From positions 248,001-312,000 of the forward strand of contig CP043547.1 in assembly GCA_009664345.1 (NCBI GenBank): a stretch of 64,000 nt of DNA. The letters run 5' to 3'. The notes under the pieces were generated by a model. The model saw only the letters and a list, made by a program, of their open reading frames with translations. It had not been told where the DNA came from and made no database searches. This stretch comes from Planctomycetales bacterium 10988 (GTDB lineage Bacteria > Planctomycetota > Planctomycetia > Pirellulales > Pb10988). Positions 8,891 through 18,666 of the stretch are shown here, piece after piece. Within the stretch, counting starts at the first letter, position 1, and the number at the start of each line of letters is the position of its first letter. Made by a program: the position numbers and the translations under genes.

Positions 8891-10870
8891 ATGAAATACC
8901 GTTTACTTCTTTCTTGTTTGCTGGCCAGTCTGCTCGGTTCAGCGACGTTTGCCGCGGAAGATCATCCCAATGTGATTCTCTTCCTGGTCGATGACATGGG
9001 CTGGATGGACAGCACCGTTTATGGATCAGAGTACTACGAAACGCCGAATATGGAACGTTTCGCCGAACAATCGATGAAATTTACCGATGCGTATGCCGTT
9101 CCGCTTTGTTCGCCGACCCGGGCGTCGATCCTCACCGGGCAATATTCCTCTCGCCACGGAGTCACGAGTGCCAGCGGTCACCAAGCACCTGCCGCTGAAG
9201 ATGCCCCCAAGTATCCCGCCGGAGCCTCGCCGAGAAGTCAATTCGTCTATGCCAAATCCAAGAACTATCTCGATCCCAGTTTCATTACGATTGCGGAAGT
9301 GCTAAAAGAGGCAGGCTATCGTACAGGGCACTTCGGCAAATGGCACCTTGGGTTGATTGAAAAATATCGCCCTGCCCACCATGGTTTTGATGTCACGTGG
9401 CAGTGTGCTCCCGATCCCGGTCCGCCGAGCTATTTCTCTCCGTATGGTGTTTCGCCCGATGGACGACCGACCGGACAGCATCACGTCGGCAATATTACCG
9501 ATGGCCCCGATGGTGAATACATTACCGATCGCGTGACCGACGAGGCAATTGCCTTTATGGAAGAGAGCAAGGACGGCCCGTTTTTCCTGAATCTCTGGCA
9601 TTACGGGGTGCATGGTCCTTGGGGACATAAGGAAGAGTACACCAAAGAATTTGCCAAGAAGACCGACCCTCGCGGCGAGCAACGCAACCCGATCATGGCT
9701 TCGATGTTGAAAAGTGTCGATGAAAGCCTCGGCCGCATCATGGCCAAGGTTGAGGAACTCGGCCTCGCGGACAATACCCTTTTCATCTTCTATTCGGACA
9801 ACGGTGGCAACTTTCACAGCAACACGCCGGGAAGTCGGCAAATGTCGGTGCCCCCGACGCATCCCAAGTATCAAAACGTTCTCGATTGGAAGAAGTGGGC
9901 CGGTCCAGAACCGCCAACGAACAATGCTCCTTTACGAGAAGGAAAGGGCCGCATTTACGAAGGCGGACAGCGGGTGCCTTTGATGGTTCGCTGGCCTGGC
10001 AAGATCGAAGCGGCTTCGGAAAACCACGACGTCGTTGGCCCGATCGACCTTTATCCGACGATTCTCGAAGCGGTCGATCTCGAAAAGCCGGCCGATCACA
10101 TTGTCGATGGCGAGTCGATCATGCCGCTGTTGAAGCAAGAAGGGGAACTCGAGCGCGACGCACTTTTCACTTGGTTCCCGCACCTCATTCCCGCCGCTTC
10201 CGTCCGTCAAGGCGATTGGAAGTTGATTCGCCGCTTCGAACCGCACCCGGATTATCCTGACACGGTCGAGCTTTACAACTTGAAAAAGGATATCGGCGAA
10301 ACCAACAACGTTGCCGAGCAACACCCCGAAAAGGTGGAGCAGTTGCAAGCGTTGATCGATGAGTTTGTCGAAGAGACCGGGGCGCTCTATCCTAAGCCGA
10401 ATCCCAATTATCAGCCCAATGCCGTGGTAAACAACCGTCCTGGACGGGACCCGACCTTTGGCTTAGTCCCTCGATCGAGCGAACTGAAAGTTGCCGATGG
10501 AATGTTGGAAGTGGCGATCACCGGACGCAATCCGTTCCTGGGAACGGCTCAGGCGAAAGGGCAAGGCCCAATGAAGTTCACCATCAAAGCCCGATCCCAA
10601 AAAGGGGGAACCGGGAAACTCGTTTGGAAAACTGCCGAGCAAGAAACCTTTGACCTCGAAGGACAGGCCGTTTCCTATGAACTCGCCGCCAAAGACGATT
10701 GGCAAGAAGTCACCGTCTTGATGCCCGTTGAGGGCAAAGCTCAAACGGTTCGCATCTACCTTCCTGAGCAAGTCCCTTCCTTGGAAATTGCGTCGATGGA
10801 ATTCACCTCGGCCCAGTCCGGCAAGTCCATCAAAATCTGGGATTTCACGAAGGCGAAAGCTTCTAAGTAA
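8891..10870 (+). CDS. Secreted sulfatase
   Basis: Formylglycine-dependent sulfatase (alkaline-phosphatase superfamily) that would hydrolyse sulfate esters, probably on polysaccharides, outside the cytoplasm. It has a signal peptide (about residues 1-21, ending ATFAAE), the N-terminal metal site 'NVILFLVDDMGW', and the modification motif C-S-P-T-R with Cys at about residue 73. 'GHFGKWHLG' and 'FIFYSDNGG' complete the active site. A C-terminal beta-rich region (about 500-650) lies beyond the catalytic domain and may bind substrate. At 659 residues it is longer than a minimal sulfatase because of that region. It stands alone with its own terminator. The anaerobic-type or FGE maturation enzyme is not in the window. 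The substrate cannot be read from sequence. Confidence 0.93.
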   Translation: MKYRLLLSCLLASLLGSATFAAEDHPNVILFLVDDMGWMDSTVYGSEYYETPNMERFAEQSMKFTDAYAVPLCSPTRASILTGQYSSRHGVTSASGHQAPAAEDAPKYPAGASPRSQFVYAKSKNYLDPSFITIAEVLKEAGYRTGHFGKWHLGLIEKYRPAHHGFDVTWQCAPDPGPPSYFSPYGVSPDGRPTGQHHVGNITDGPDGEYITDRVTDEAIAFMEESKDGPFFLNLWHYGVHGPWGHKEEYTKEFAKKTDPRGEQRNPIMASMLKSVDESLGRIMAKVEELGLADNTLFIFYSDNGGNFHSNTPGSRQMSVPPTHPKYQNVLDWKKWAGPEPPTNNAPLREGKGRIYEGGQRVPLMVRWPGKIEAASENHDVVGPIDLYPTILEAVDLEKPADHIVDGESIMPLLKQEGELERDALFTWFPHLIPAASVRQGDWKLIRRFEPHPDYPDTVELYNLKKDIGETNNVAEQHPEKVEQLQALIDEFVEETGALYPKPNPNYQPNAVVNNRPGRDPTFGLVPRSSELKVADGMLEVAITGRNPFLGTAQAKGQGPMKFTIKARSQKGGTGKLVWKTAEQETFDLEGQAVSYELAAKDDWQEVTVLMPVEGKAQTVRIYLPEQVPSLEIASMEFTSAQSGKSIKIWDFTKAKASK

Positions 10871-10903
10871 TTTTATATTTTATAAAAAGTGCTTTTTAGG
10901 TTT

Positions 10904-10932
10904 GGGGCTAGCATTTCGTTAGCCCCTTTTTA
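10904..10932 (+). terminator. Rho-independent terminator after the sulfatase
   Basis: The 7-bp stem GGGGCTA (10904-10910) pairs with TAGCCCC (10920-10926) and is followed by TTTTTATTTAT. It lies 34 bp after the sulfatase stop and before the next gene. Confidence 0.85.
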
Positions 10933-10967
10933 TTTATGGTCTTACTAAACAATAAAGTTGTTGGTGA

Positions 10968-11477
10968 TTGAAAATGAATTGGGGGAACGTCTTTGAGATC
11001 AAGCAAAAGCAAGCACCCGCTACGGATGATCAGATCCTGTATCTACAAAAGGAAACGTTAAAGCCTTTAACTAGTGAAGAGATCGCAGGTGCCATCTCTA
11101 TGCAACTCCTTCCTCTTGATCCCGTGCCATGGGAACTCCCACAAAAGCCTTTTCCACAAAGCTACGTTGATTTTCTGAGGTGGTCCAATGGCGGCAGCTT
11201 TGTCCATGGAGAACGTGAGTTCGATATGTTCGACACCCATTCGATTCGAGAGTATCTCCTTGCCTACCAACTTCCAGCGTATATGAAAGGGGCGATACCC
11301 TTTGCATTTAATGGTGGTGGGGTTTTCTACCTTTTCGATATGCGTCGGGAACCCATCAAAGGAGAATACCCAATCTTCATGGCTGATAGTGGGAGCCTTG
11401 ATTGGGAGGATGCACTCCACGTGGCAGATTCTTTTATCAGTGCCTGTCGGGGAACGACGGACCTTTGGTACGCTTAA
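10968..11477 (+). CDS. SMI1/KNR4 (SUKH) family protein
   Basis: 169-residue cytoplasmic protein with the SUKH fold signature: 'FPQSYVDFLRWSNGGSF' near residue 60, then 'IPFAFNGGGVFYLFDMR' and a C-terminal 'WEDALHVADSFISAC' helix. In bacteria this superfamily is rich in immunity proteins for polymorphic toxins, though many members are orphans of unknown role. No toxin gene is adjacent; the upstream gene is a sulfatase and the downstream, convergent gene is glutamate dehydrogenase, with only 13 bp between the stops. The start is read at ATG 10973 or the in-frame codon just before it. Function beyond the fold is unassigned. Confidence 0.75.
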   Translation: MKMNWGNVFEIKQKQAPATDDQILYLQKETLKPLTSEEIAGAISMQLLPLDPVPWELPQKPFPQSYVDFLRWSNGGSFVHGEREFDMFDTHSIREYLLAYQLPAYMKGAIPFAFNGGGVFYLFDMRREPIKGEYPIFMADSGSLDWEDALHVADSFISACRGTTDLWYA

Positions 11478-11490
11478 AACTTCGGCTTGT

Positions 11491-12840
11491 TTAAAACACG
11501 CCGTAGGCGAGCATGGCTTCGGCGACTTTTTGAAAACCGGCGATGTTGGCCCCATCGATGTAATTGACCCGGCCGTTTTGTTTTCCTTTTTCGACACAAC
11601 GGCGGTGAATCTCTTTCATTACTTTTTGAAGTCGTTCGTCGACTTCCTCCCTCGACCAACTGATCCGCATCGAGTTCTGACTTTGCTCCAGACCGCTGAC
11701 GGTGACGCCGCCGGCGTTTGAGGCTTTGCCGGGAGCATGAAGGATTTGGTTCTCTCGATATAGCTCGGCCGCTGCCGCAGTCGTCGGCATGTTGGCCCCT
11801 TCGCAAACGGCTATTACCCCATTTTGAATGAGGGTTTTCGCGTCTTTCTCTTCGAGTTCATTTTGCGTTGCACAGGGCATGGCCACATCGCATTTCACTC
11901 CCCAAGGTCGAGCCCCTTCGTGATATTCCACGCCTTGAAATTTCTCCGCGAGTTCAGAGATACGGCCACGCTGATTCAGCTTGATCTCTTTGACGGATTC
12001 CAGCTGCTCCGAAGTGACACCGTCTTTGATGTAAACGAAACCGCTGGAATCGCTGAGCGTGAGGACTTTGGCGGATTTTTCCAAGGCTTTTTCCGCGGCA
12101 TAGATCGCGACATTGCCACTGCCGCTGATCGCAATCGACTTGCCTTCCAAACCTTCATCGTGCTGATGCAGCATGTTTTCACAGAAATAAACACACCCAT
12201 ATCCAGTCGCTTCTGTCCGCACGGCACTTCCGCCAAAGGAGAGGCCCTTGCCAGTCAGGACACCGCTCCAGCGATTTTCGAGCCGCATGTATTGCCCAAA
12301 GAGATAGCTAATCTCTCGGGAACCGACGCCGATATCGCCGGCGGGTACGTCAACGTCTTCCCCGATATGGCGATGGAGTTCGATCATCATCGACTGGCAG
12401 AACCGCATCACCTCGTCGTCGCTTTTTCCCTTCGGATTGAAATTCGAACCGCCCTTAGCCCCACCCATGGGTAACCCGGTCAGGCTGTTCTTGAAAATCT
12501 GTTCGAACCCCAAAAACTTCAGCACACTCTGAGTTACACTCGGATGGAAGCGGAGCCCCCCTTTATAGGGACCAAGCGAATGATTGAACTGCACCCGCCA
12601 CGCCCGATTGGCCCGGATTTCCCCTGTGTCGGTCTGCCAGGAGACCCGGAAAATCACAATGCGATCCGGTTCGGTGATACGCTCCAAGATTTGGGCCTTG
12701 TGATACTTTTGTTGATCGAGATACCACGGCATCACCGAGGTGACGACCTCCTCGACGGCTTGATGAAATTCCTTTTCGTGGGGATTCCGTTTCTTCAAGC
12801 CTTTCATAAAGTGATCGAGTTCTTTTTGGGCTGCAGACAT
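11491..12840 (-). CDS. gdhA: NADP-type glutamate dehydrogenase
   Basis: Reversible reductive amination of 2-oxoglutarate with ammonium to L-glutamate, in the cytoplasm. About 449 residues, the usual length of the small hexameric class. Substrate-site motifs are 'GPYKGGLRFHPSV' and the catalytic-lysine block 'LPMGGAKGGSNFNPKGK', followed by 'DVPAGDIGVGSREI'. The Rossmann domain has 'ISGSGNVAIYAAEKA'. The C-terminal region has 'SNAGGVTVSGLEQSQN'. I place the start at the ATG at 12840 ('MSAAQKELDHF'), preceded by AAAGG. An upstream in-frame extension to 12897 lacks family similarity. Monocistronic. Confidence 0.95.
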   Translation of the reverse strand: MSAAQKELDHFMKGLKKRNPHEKEFHQAVEEVVTSVMPWYLDQQKYHKAQILERITEPDRIVIFRVSWQTDTGEIRANRAWRVQFNHSLGPYKGGLRFHPSVTQSVLKFLGFEQIFKNSLTGLPMGGAKGGSNFNPKGKSDDEVMRFCQSMMIELHRHIGEDVDVPAGDIGVGSREISYLFGQYMRLENRWSGVLTGKGLSFGGSAVRTEATGYGCVYFCENMLHQHDEGLEGKSIAISGSGNVAIYAAEKALEKSAKVLTLSDSSGFVYIKDGVTSEQLESVKEIKLNQRGRISELAEKFQGVEYHEGARPWGVKCDVAMPCATQNELEEKDAKTLIQNGVIAVCEGANMPTTAAAAELYRENQILHAPGKASNAGGVTVSGLEQSQNSMRISWSREEVDERLQKVMKEIHRRCVEKGKQNGRVNYIDGANIAGFQKVAEAMLAYGVF

Positions 12841-12967
12841 AGGGGACCTTTCGCTCGTTAAGTTGGGGGTTAAACGTTTTAATACTTTATTCCTCAACTT
12901 TAGAACCGACCATGGCGGAAAAAATGAACGAGCCTCTCTTTGGGAGCCTGATGCAGAGGCATGCGAG

Positions 12968-14287
12968 CTAGGGAGTTGTCTCGGTCTGTTGATCTACGTC
13001 GGCTTCCCAGGCATCAAGCATCTCGCTGAGTTGCAGGGCAAGCTTGGGGCGAGACTTGATCAAATTCCTGGTTTCGCTGATATCTCGTTGAAGATTAAAG
13101 AGGGCCGCCTCGCCATCGACCGGCTCGAACAGTTTCCATTCGCCCAGTCGAACAGTGCGTCCTTCGTCAAGATTTTTGCGACGAGGGCCATTCTTCCGCC
13201 GCCAAAAAAGAGGACGTTCTTCAAGCGACTTTTCGGAGAGAAGTACCGGCATGAGATCAACTCCGTCTCCGGCTGAAGGATCGACCTCGCAACCTCCCAA
13301 CCGAGTGAAGGTCGCGCTCCAATCCATCGTGATGGCTGGTTCGCTGCAAGTCGTATTCGCGGCCAGGACGCCGGGCCAGCGAGCAATGCAAGGGACTCGG
13401 ATCCCGCCTTCATAGAGCGTTCCTTTATAATCCCTTAGCGGAGCATTTCTCGACCAAGTATGGCCGCCGTTATCGGAGCTGAAGACAACCAGCGTTTGAT
13501 CTCGAAGTTCCAGCTCATCCAGCTTTTTCAAAACCTGACCGATTCCGAAGTCCATCCGCTCGACCATTGCGACATAGGTTTCTCGATCGCCTTGTTGCCA
13601 GGTCTTTTTCTTTGGTTCTACGACCTTTTCAATATCGTCCGGCCCTTGCCAGGGAAAATGCGGAGCGGCATGCGAAAGGTAAAGAAAGAACCGTTGATCT
13701 TGATTTTTCTCCAAGAACGCGAGGGCGTCCTCGGTGATCAGGTCGGTGGTATACCCTTCTTCGGTAATTGCCTGATTCCCCCGCCAGAGGTCGGGCACGC
13801 CAATCCGATCCATATGTTCGAAGTAATGATGATTGCCACTTAACAGACCAAAGAAATGGTTAAACCCCTGCTGAAGCGGCTTCCGCTCGTGGTCGTAGCC
13901 TAGATGCCATTTGCCGGAAAGACCCGTTGTATACCCTGCCGCCTGGAGGAAATCGGCGATTGTTTTTCCATCTTCGGGGAGCCCTCGCCCCATCTCTTGA
14001 TAAGTGAGAGCGTTCTCCATCCCGAACCGTTGTTGATATCTCCCTGTCAGAAAGGCAATCCTGGTCGGCGAGCAGACAGGCCCATTGGCATAAAAGTCTG
14101 TAAATAGAACGCCTTCGTTCGCCAGCCGGTCCAAATTCGGAGTCTGAATATCCGGACAGCCATAACAACCCAAATCCCCATAACCGAGGTCATCCGCCAG
14201 AATAAAAACGAGGTTCGGTCGGTCCTTGGCCAGAAGTGGGGAAAAGGAAATGGCAAAGCATGCCAAAACAAGGAGGCGTAAAAGCAT
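12968..14287 (-). CDS. Secreted sulfatase
   Basis: Sulfatase of 439 residues with a signal peptide (to about residue 20, SPLLAKD). It has the metal-binding 'NLVFILADDLGYGDLG', the formylglycine motif C-S-P-T-R (Cys about 72), 'GLSGKWHLGYDH' and 'VVFSSDNGGHTW'. The start at 14287 follows AGAAGG and begins at the hydrophobic leader; the open frame extends 61 codons upstream but that part is unlikely to be translated. The length fits a minimal arylsulfatase A-like enzyme with no extra domain. A second sulfatase is divergently placed 423 bp away. The substrate is unknown but likely a sulfated glycan given its neighbours. Confidence 0.93.
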   Translation of the reverse strand: MLLRLLVLACFAISFSPLLAKDRPNLVFILADDLGYGDLGCYGCPDIQTPNLDRLANEGVLFTDFYANGPVCSPTRIAFLTGRYQQRFGMENALTYQEMGRGLPEDGKTIADFLQAAGYTTGLSGKWHLGYDHERKPLQQGFNHFFGLLSGNHHYFEHMDRIGVPDLWRGNQAITEEGYTTDLITEDALAFLEKNQDQRFFLYLSHAAPHFPWQGPDDIEKVVEPKKKTWQQGDRETYVAMVERMDFGIGQVLKKLDELELRDQTLVVFSSDNGGHTWSRNAPLRDYKGTLYEGGIRVPCIARWPGVLAANTTCSEPAITMDWSATFTRLGGCEVDPSAGDGVDLMPVLLSEKSLEERPLFWRRKNGPRRKNLDEGRTVRLGEWKLFEPVDGEAALFNLQRDISETRNLIKSRPKLALQLSEMLDAWEADVDQQTETTP

Positions 14288-14710
14288 TGGAAAGAACCTT
14301 CTATGGGGGTGGAACTTGATGGTCGAAAATTCGAGAGAACTTTTGTATTTATCCAAATCGAGTTCAGTGACGATTTGCTTTCGTTCGTGACCAACCATCC
14401 TAACCAATGCAAAGATGGGAAGAAAGAAAGGCAACAACGGATTCGAACGGGGATGATTGACTCTCTCCAAAGAGCGGCTTAGGATCGTGAGAAGGTTTTT
14501 TTGTATTGAACAGGTTACGACTGAGCACCTTTTACAAGCGTTGCTCTCCTTTGTGGTACTGAATCGTTCAATAAGCCGAAAGAAAAGTGGGAAATCGATC
14601 TGTCGTGCTGATGGATGAGAGTACGTTTTTTCTTTATCTCTAACCTTTAAAACGGACGCTTGTTTGTATCGATCAGCATCGCGTAAATAAACGATGGCGG
14701 GAGAATTGAA
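14288..14710. other. Divergent intergenic region between two sulfatase genes
   Basis: About 420 bp separating two divergent sulfatase genes, so it should hold both promoters. I see no strong -35/-10 pair, riboswitch or tRNA. A 'GGATTCGAACG' string at about 14440 is not part of a foldable tRNA. Confidence 0.5.
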
Positions 14711-16129
14711 GTGTTGAAGAAATATCGTCCAGCAATGGGCTATGTAGTTGGGTTCGTTATCTGTTTTTCGGCCTTGATTGTTCAGGCTGATGAGAAGGGA
14801 ACTGCTGTCAAGAAATCGCCGCCGAATGTGGTGTTATTCTTTGTGGATGATCTTGGCTGGTCGGACCTGGGTTTTCGCAACCCGAAGTTCGAGACTCCGA
14901 ATATTGATGAACTCGCCCACGAATCGCTGAATTTTCCTCAAGCTTATATCGCCTCGCCGACTTGTTCGCCTAGTCGGGCGACGTTGGTAACGGGACAACA
15001 TCCCGCCCGACTGCAACTTGTTCGCCACATCCCTCACAAAGTCGGTCGAGGAGGGTTTACAGAAAGTGGGGAGGCCTCGGAAGCCTTCCACCTTTGGGAG
15101 ACCGATCCGGCTCAGTTTCCCTCGGCGAATTGGCTGGACTTGGAACATACAACCTATGCCGAAGCGTTGAAAGGGTTGGGATATTACAATGTCTTTGTGG
15201 GAAAATGGCATTTGGGACACGAACCGTATCACCCCATCCATCAAGGTTTTGATCAGCAGATCGGTACGACCAATTGGGGGCACCCGAAATCTTACTATCC
15301 GCCTTACTTCCGCGATTCCGAGGTATTTGCAGAAGAGAAGGAACGCTATCTCACCGACAAGTTGACGGATGAAGCGGTGGCTTTCATCGATCAATACGAC
15401 CGCGAAAAGCCGTTTATGCTCTCGTTTTGGTATTATTCCGTGCATAAGCCGCACGTGGGTCGGGAGGACTTGGTTGAAAAATTCGAACAACAGGGGCTCG
15501 AAGGAAATCAGGCCCACTATGCCGCCATGGTCACGGCGGTCGATGAGTCGGTCGGGCGTGTGCGGGCGGCTCTGAAAGAGAAAGGAATCGAGAAAGAGAC
15601 GATCGTTATCTTCCTGTCCGATCAAGGCGGCTACTTTGAAAATCCACCTTTTCACGGGGAAAAAACGGTCGACACGCTCTATGAGGGTGGTTCTCGTGTT
15701 CCGTTCTTTTTCTATTGGCCGGGAGTTACCAAGGCCGCCGAGAATCCGAGCCTCGTTCAATCGACGGACCTTTTTCCCACGCTGGTAGAGATCGCTGGAG
15801 GGAACCCAGCGGATTATGAACATCTTGATGGGGTCTCTTTGGCTTCAACGATTCACAAGAATGAACGGTTAAAGCGGGGCAAGCCGTTGTTCGGCTATCG
15901 AGCCTACGAGGACCTTTATGCTTCGGTCCGTCAAGGGAAGTGGAAATTGCTGGCCTATCGAAGTGGCACCGTGAAGCTTTATAACATTGCCGAGGACATC
16001 GGCGAAACCAACGATCTCGCAGCGGCTCAACCTGCGATCGTCAAGAAGCTGACACAAAAGCTCGTCCGTTGGGAGCGAGAAATGGGAGTTGCCGAGTATT
16101 CGGGAGTTCAGGACGTCTCCTCAAATTAA
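14711..16129 (+). CDS. Secreted sulfatase (GTG start)
   Basis: 472-residue sulfatase. The GTG at 14711 is preceded by GGGAG at good spacing; an ATG eight codons later is possible. A hydrophobic leader runs to about residue 26. Conserved blocks are 'NVVLFFVDDLGWSDLGF', the formylglycine motif C-S-P-S-R (Cys about 85), 'VFVGKWHLGHEP', 'WYYSVHKPHVGR' and 'IFLSDQGGYF'. The last has Gln where the other sulfatases here have Asn next to the metal-binding Asp. It ends 25 bp from a convergent gene. With the genes at 8891 and 12968 it makes three sulfatases in about 7 kb, suggesting shared use on sulfated polysaccharide. Confidence 0.92.
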   Translation: MLKKYRPAMGYVVGFVICFSALIVQADEKGTAVKKSPPNVVLFFVDDLGWSDLGFRNPKFETPNIDELAHESLNFPQAYIASPTCSPSRATLVTGQHPARLQLVRHIPHKVGRGGFTESGEASEAFHLWETDPAQFPSANWLDLEHTTYAEALKGLGYYNVFVGKWHLGHEPYHPIHQGFDQQIGTTNWGHPKSYYPPYFRDSEVFAEEKERYLTDKLTDEAVAFIDQYDREKPFMLSFWYYSVHKPHVGREDLVEKFEQQGLEGNQAHYAAMVTAVDESVGRVRAALKEKGIEKETIVIFLSDQGGYFENPPFHGEKTVDTLYEGGSRVPFFFYWPGVTKAAENPSLVQSTDLFPTLVEIAGGNPADYEHLDGVSLASTIHKNERLKRGKPLFGYRAYEDLYASVRQGKWKLLAYRSGTVKLYNIAEDIGETNDLAAAQPAIVKKLTQKLVRWEREMGVAEYSGVQDVSSN

Positions 16130-16154
16130 GAAGCTTGGCTCGATGAAAAGCCCT

Positions 16155-17342
16155 CTATTTCTCCTCTTGGAGGAAGCTTGAAAGGGCAATCATCGCGAAT
16201 GGGGTCGCGATCAGGGGATCGTCTTCCCGCATCCAAGGGAGAGGATTCGACCAAGAGCCGTCCTCCTGCTGACCCTCCAAAAGAGTCATGAGGATTCTTT
16301 GACGGACTTCCGTAAAGCGAGGGTCTGGAGAGTTGGCCCAAACTTTCGCGAACGCGGCTGCATCATAATAGTAAAGGCCGTTCAAAATCGAATCGACGGA
16401 ATCATCGCTCTCCGAGAGGTTCTTGACCAACCGGGGTGGAGTGAGTCGAGTTAGTGCGGTCGTCATCAATGTTCGTCGTCCTTCGGAAACCGCCTTTTCG
16501 CAAAGCCGGATCGCCCTTACTCCATCGCAAGTGGTGGAGTGATAACTATTCGCACGGAGTTTTCCGCTGGGCAGTTGATGCCATTGGGCTTTGTTTAATG
16601 GATGGTCCGGCTGAGGTGTGAAATAGAAGCCAACTTCCGTCGAGTCGTTCGGTTGTTGAACTTGGCAACGGCTCAAAAAATTGGCCGCCGAGGCTTGGAT
16701 CTCCGGAGTAAGAGCGTCGGCGAAGTGCAGGGTTTCTAAGACATGGGCTGTCACAGAGATGTTCGCAGGGATTGGAAGCGGCGGATCACCTGCCTGCCAA
16801 AAGCCCGGTCCCCAGCCGCCTAAATCGGCTGAGTCTCCCCGCCACTTATTTGCTTCCGTACGTTGTGCTTTTAACAATCCTTCGACCAGTTTAGATTCCC
16901 ATCCACCCGACACTTCCACCGGACGGAGTTTCATGGCTGAAAGCGTTAGGGCGGAAGCATAAACCGGATAGTCGGCGGCCCCTTCCGAATCACGAATGAG
17001 ACCGTCATCGTTTAATGGCCGGGTTTGGATGGCAATGCCACGTTGATAGCAATCGACGTTCTGCTTGAATTCATCCTCCGGAAGATGAGCCATGGCATAG
17101 AGAACCAAGGCGGTATTGCCGACGCCGGAAGACATTGTGCCATACGCTTCCGAATGCCACCGGCCGTCGGTGGATTGATGTTCTTTCAGCCAACGAAGTC
17201 CCTTTTGTAAAGCAATTCGTACGGATGCTTCAAGTTTTAACTCCGCTGAACTTGGGGAAAGCCTCGGCTCTTGCGACCACAAATTGCCAGCAGAGAACCA
17301 ACTCCAAAGCAACAAACTGAGCGAAAGAACTTTCCACAACAT
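16155..17342 (-). CDS. Secreted prenyltransferase/squalene-oxidase-repeat protein
   Basis: 395-residue protein with a signal peptide (MLWKVLSLSLLLWSWFSAG, cleaved before SQEP). It has repeated alpha/alpha-barrel motifs of the terpene cyclase/prenyltransferase-repeat type: 'GLRWLKEHQSTDGRWHSE', 'FEDGSWSNP'-like blocks near the C terminus ('LLEGQQEDGSWSNPLPWM') and 'DALTPEIQASAANFLSRCQ'. I do not see the DXDD or DXDDTA motif of true squalene-hopene cyclases. It is therefore probably a structural or binding relative common in planctomycetes, not a cyclase. Its ATG overlaps the stop of the upstream gene by one base (TAATG), so the two are translationally coupled. Confidence 0.8.
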   Translation of the reverse strand: MLWKVLSLSLLLWSWFSAGNLWSQEPRLSPSSAELKLEASVRIALQKGLRWLKEHQSTDGRWHSEAYGTMSSGVGNTALVLYAMAHLPEDEFKQNVDCYQRGIAIQTRPLNDDGLIRDSEGAADYPVYASALTLSAMKLRPVEVSGGWESKLVEGLLKAQRTEANKWRGDSADLGGWGPGFWQAGDPPLPIPANISVTAHVLETLHFADALTPEIQASAANFLSRCQVQQPNDSTEVGFYFTPQPDHPLNKAQWHQLPSGKLRANSYHSTTCDGVRAIRLCEKAVSEGRRTLMTTALTRLTPPRLVKNLSESDDSVDSILNGLYYYDAAAFAKVWANSPDPRFTEVRQRILMTLLEGQQEDGSWSNPLPWMREDDPLIATPFAMIALSSFLQEEK

Positions 17343-18481
17343 TAGAGATCGGACTTCGAGAGAAATTGATTCGGCCCCATCAGCGTCAAGAGGGCAGCGG
17401 CAGTACAAAAGGTTCGATCGACAATGCAATGATGCCCACTCCAACTGCCGTCACGATTTTGACGAACGACAAGCTTTCGACTTACCGTGGGATACCAGAA
17501 CTTGAACTGAGGCCGAGGATCGTGGACCAAACATTCGGTCACCAGGGCGAGGGAATAATATTCTTCTCCTCCGGCGAGATCGAAAATCCGCGGATCATTT
17601 CGAATGATTTCAAAGAGATGTTCCAAGGTATCCATCAAGAGGGGGCTCTCTCGATATTTGCTGAAAGAATAAAGCACCCGAACGCTGGCCGCATCATTAT
17701 AAAGTCGGAACATCCAACTCTCTTCAAGACCGCGTTTGCGTTCGAGATTTTCCATGAGGGTTTCCGCCACTTTCTTCGCCGAGGCGTCAATGCGAAAACC
17801 CGCCGAGGCCGAGGTCCTCAGCGATTCCCAACCAATCACGGTGCCGAGGATCGGTGCCCAACTTTCACTTCCCCAGGTTCCATCTTCTTTTTGAGTCAGA
17901 CAAATGTGGTGGATCAGCCGTTCGATTGTCTCTCTCAGCATCTCTTCATCGTAGGGAGTTTCGTAATAAACTTCGGTGAGAAACAGCAGAGCGAGGAAAA
18001 GATCGGCATTTCGACCAATTTTTCGCTGCACTAATGCCGTTTTTCCAAAGGCATAGCTTTCATCCAGCCGTTGATCGACTAATCGCAACAGCCCGTAGAG
18101 GAGCTTGTCCGTTTGCTGGGAGTAACGACCTTGGGTGGGGGTATTGCCATCGGCGAGCAATGCCAGCCCCACGATCGCGGTCGATGCCAAGTCCGGCTTG
18201 AAAGAAGGATTTGCCTCCGTACCGATAGTCCCATCCTTGCGAAGCCCCGCCATTAACCATTCAAAACCGCGATCGATGGAATCTTGAGCGATCGAATCAA
18301 TGACAATCTCTTCGCCATAAACGGACGTCGGCTCTTCGGAACCTTCGGCGGCGAGACTTTCACTCGTTAAACTGAAAAGAGCCATCGCACAGACAGCAAC
18401 GAGAAATGCCATCCTTGGGGCAAAGGAAACACGGAAAGTCTTCAAGACGCGATCACCGAAAGGTTGGAAACGGATCGTCAT
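17342..18481 (-). CDS. Secreted prenyltransferase/squalene-oxidase-repeat protein
   Basis: About 379 residues, starting at the ATG at 18481 (AGGAA upstream) with a leader ending SLTSESLAAEG. Repeat blocks include 'GFEWLMAGLRKDGTIGTE', 'IHHICLTQKEDGTWGSESW' and 'KLVVRQNRDGSWSGHHC', the QxDGSW-type signature of the squalene-cyclase/prenyltransferase fold. No cyclase DXDD motif is seen. It is the first gene of a coupled pair with the overlapping gene downstream. A third related gene lies 185 bp upstream on the same strand, so the three may form one transcription unit. The role is unknown. Confidence 0.8.
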   Translation of the reverse strand: MTIRFQPFGDRVLKTFRVSFAPRMAFLVAVCAMALFSLTSESLAAEGSEEPTSVYGEEIVIDSIAQDSIDRGFEWLMAGLRKDGTIGTEANPSFKPDLASTAIVGLALLADGNTPTQGRYSQQTDKLLYGLLRLVDQRLDESYAFGKTALVQRKIGRNADLFLALLFLTEVYYETPYDEEMLRETIERLIHHICLTQKEDGTWGSESWAPILGTVIGWESLRTSASAGFRIDASAKKVAETLMENLERKRGLEESWMFRLYNDAASVRVLYSFSKYRESPLLMDTLEHLFEIIRNDPRIFDLAGGEEYYSLALVTECLVHDPRPQFKFWYPTVSRKLVVRQNRDGSWSGHHCIVDRTFCTAAALLTLMGPNQFLSKSDL

Positions 18482-18666
18482 GGAAAGTATTCCTAATCGT
18501 GAATTCGATTTCGTCGCCCAATCCTGCAAGACGACGGAAGACGGAGAAGTTCGAAGGAGGAGTGATAGAGTATTGAGAGTTTAATGGTTCTTTAATGATC
18601 GCAGAAATCTGGACAAGAAGCAACAGATTTCCTATTAACCCCCGAAGAGAGGTATAAGTCCGTTTG

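Noticed and set aside
14430-14500. GGATTCGAACG string resembling a tRNA T loop
   Set aside because: No matching acceptor, D or anticodon arm could be assembled around it on either strand.
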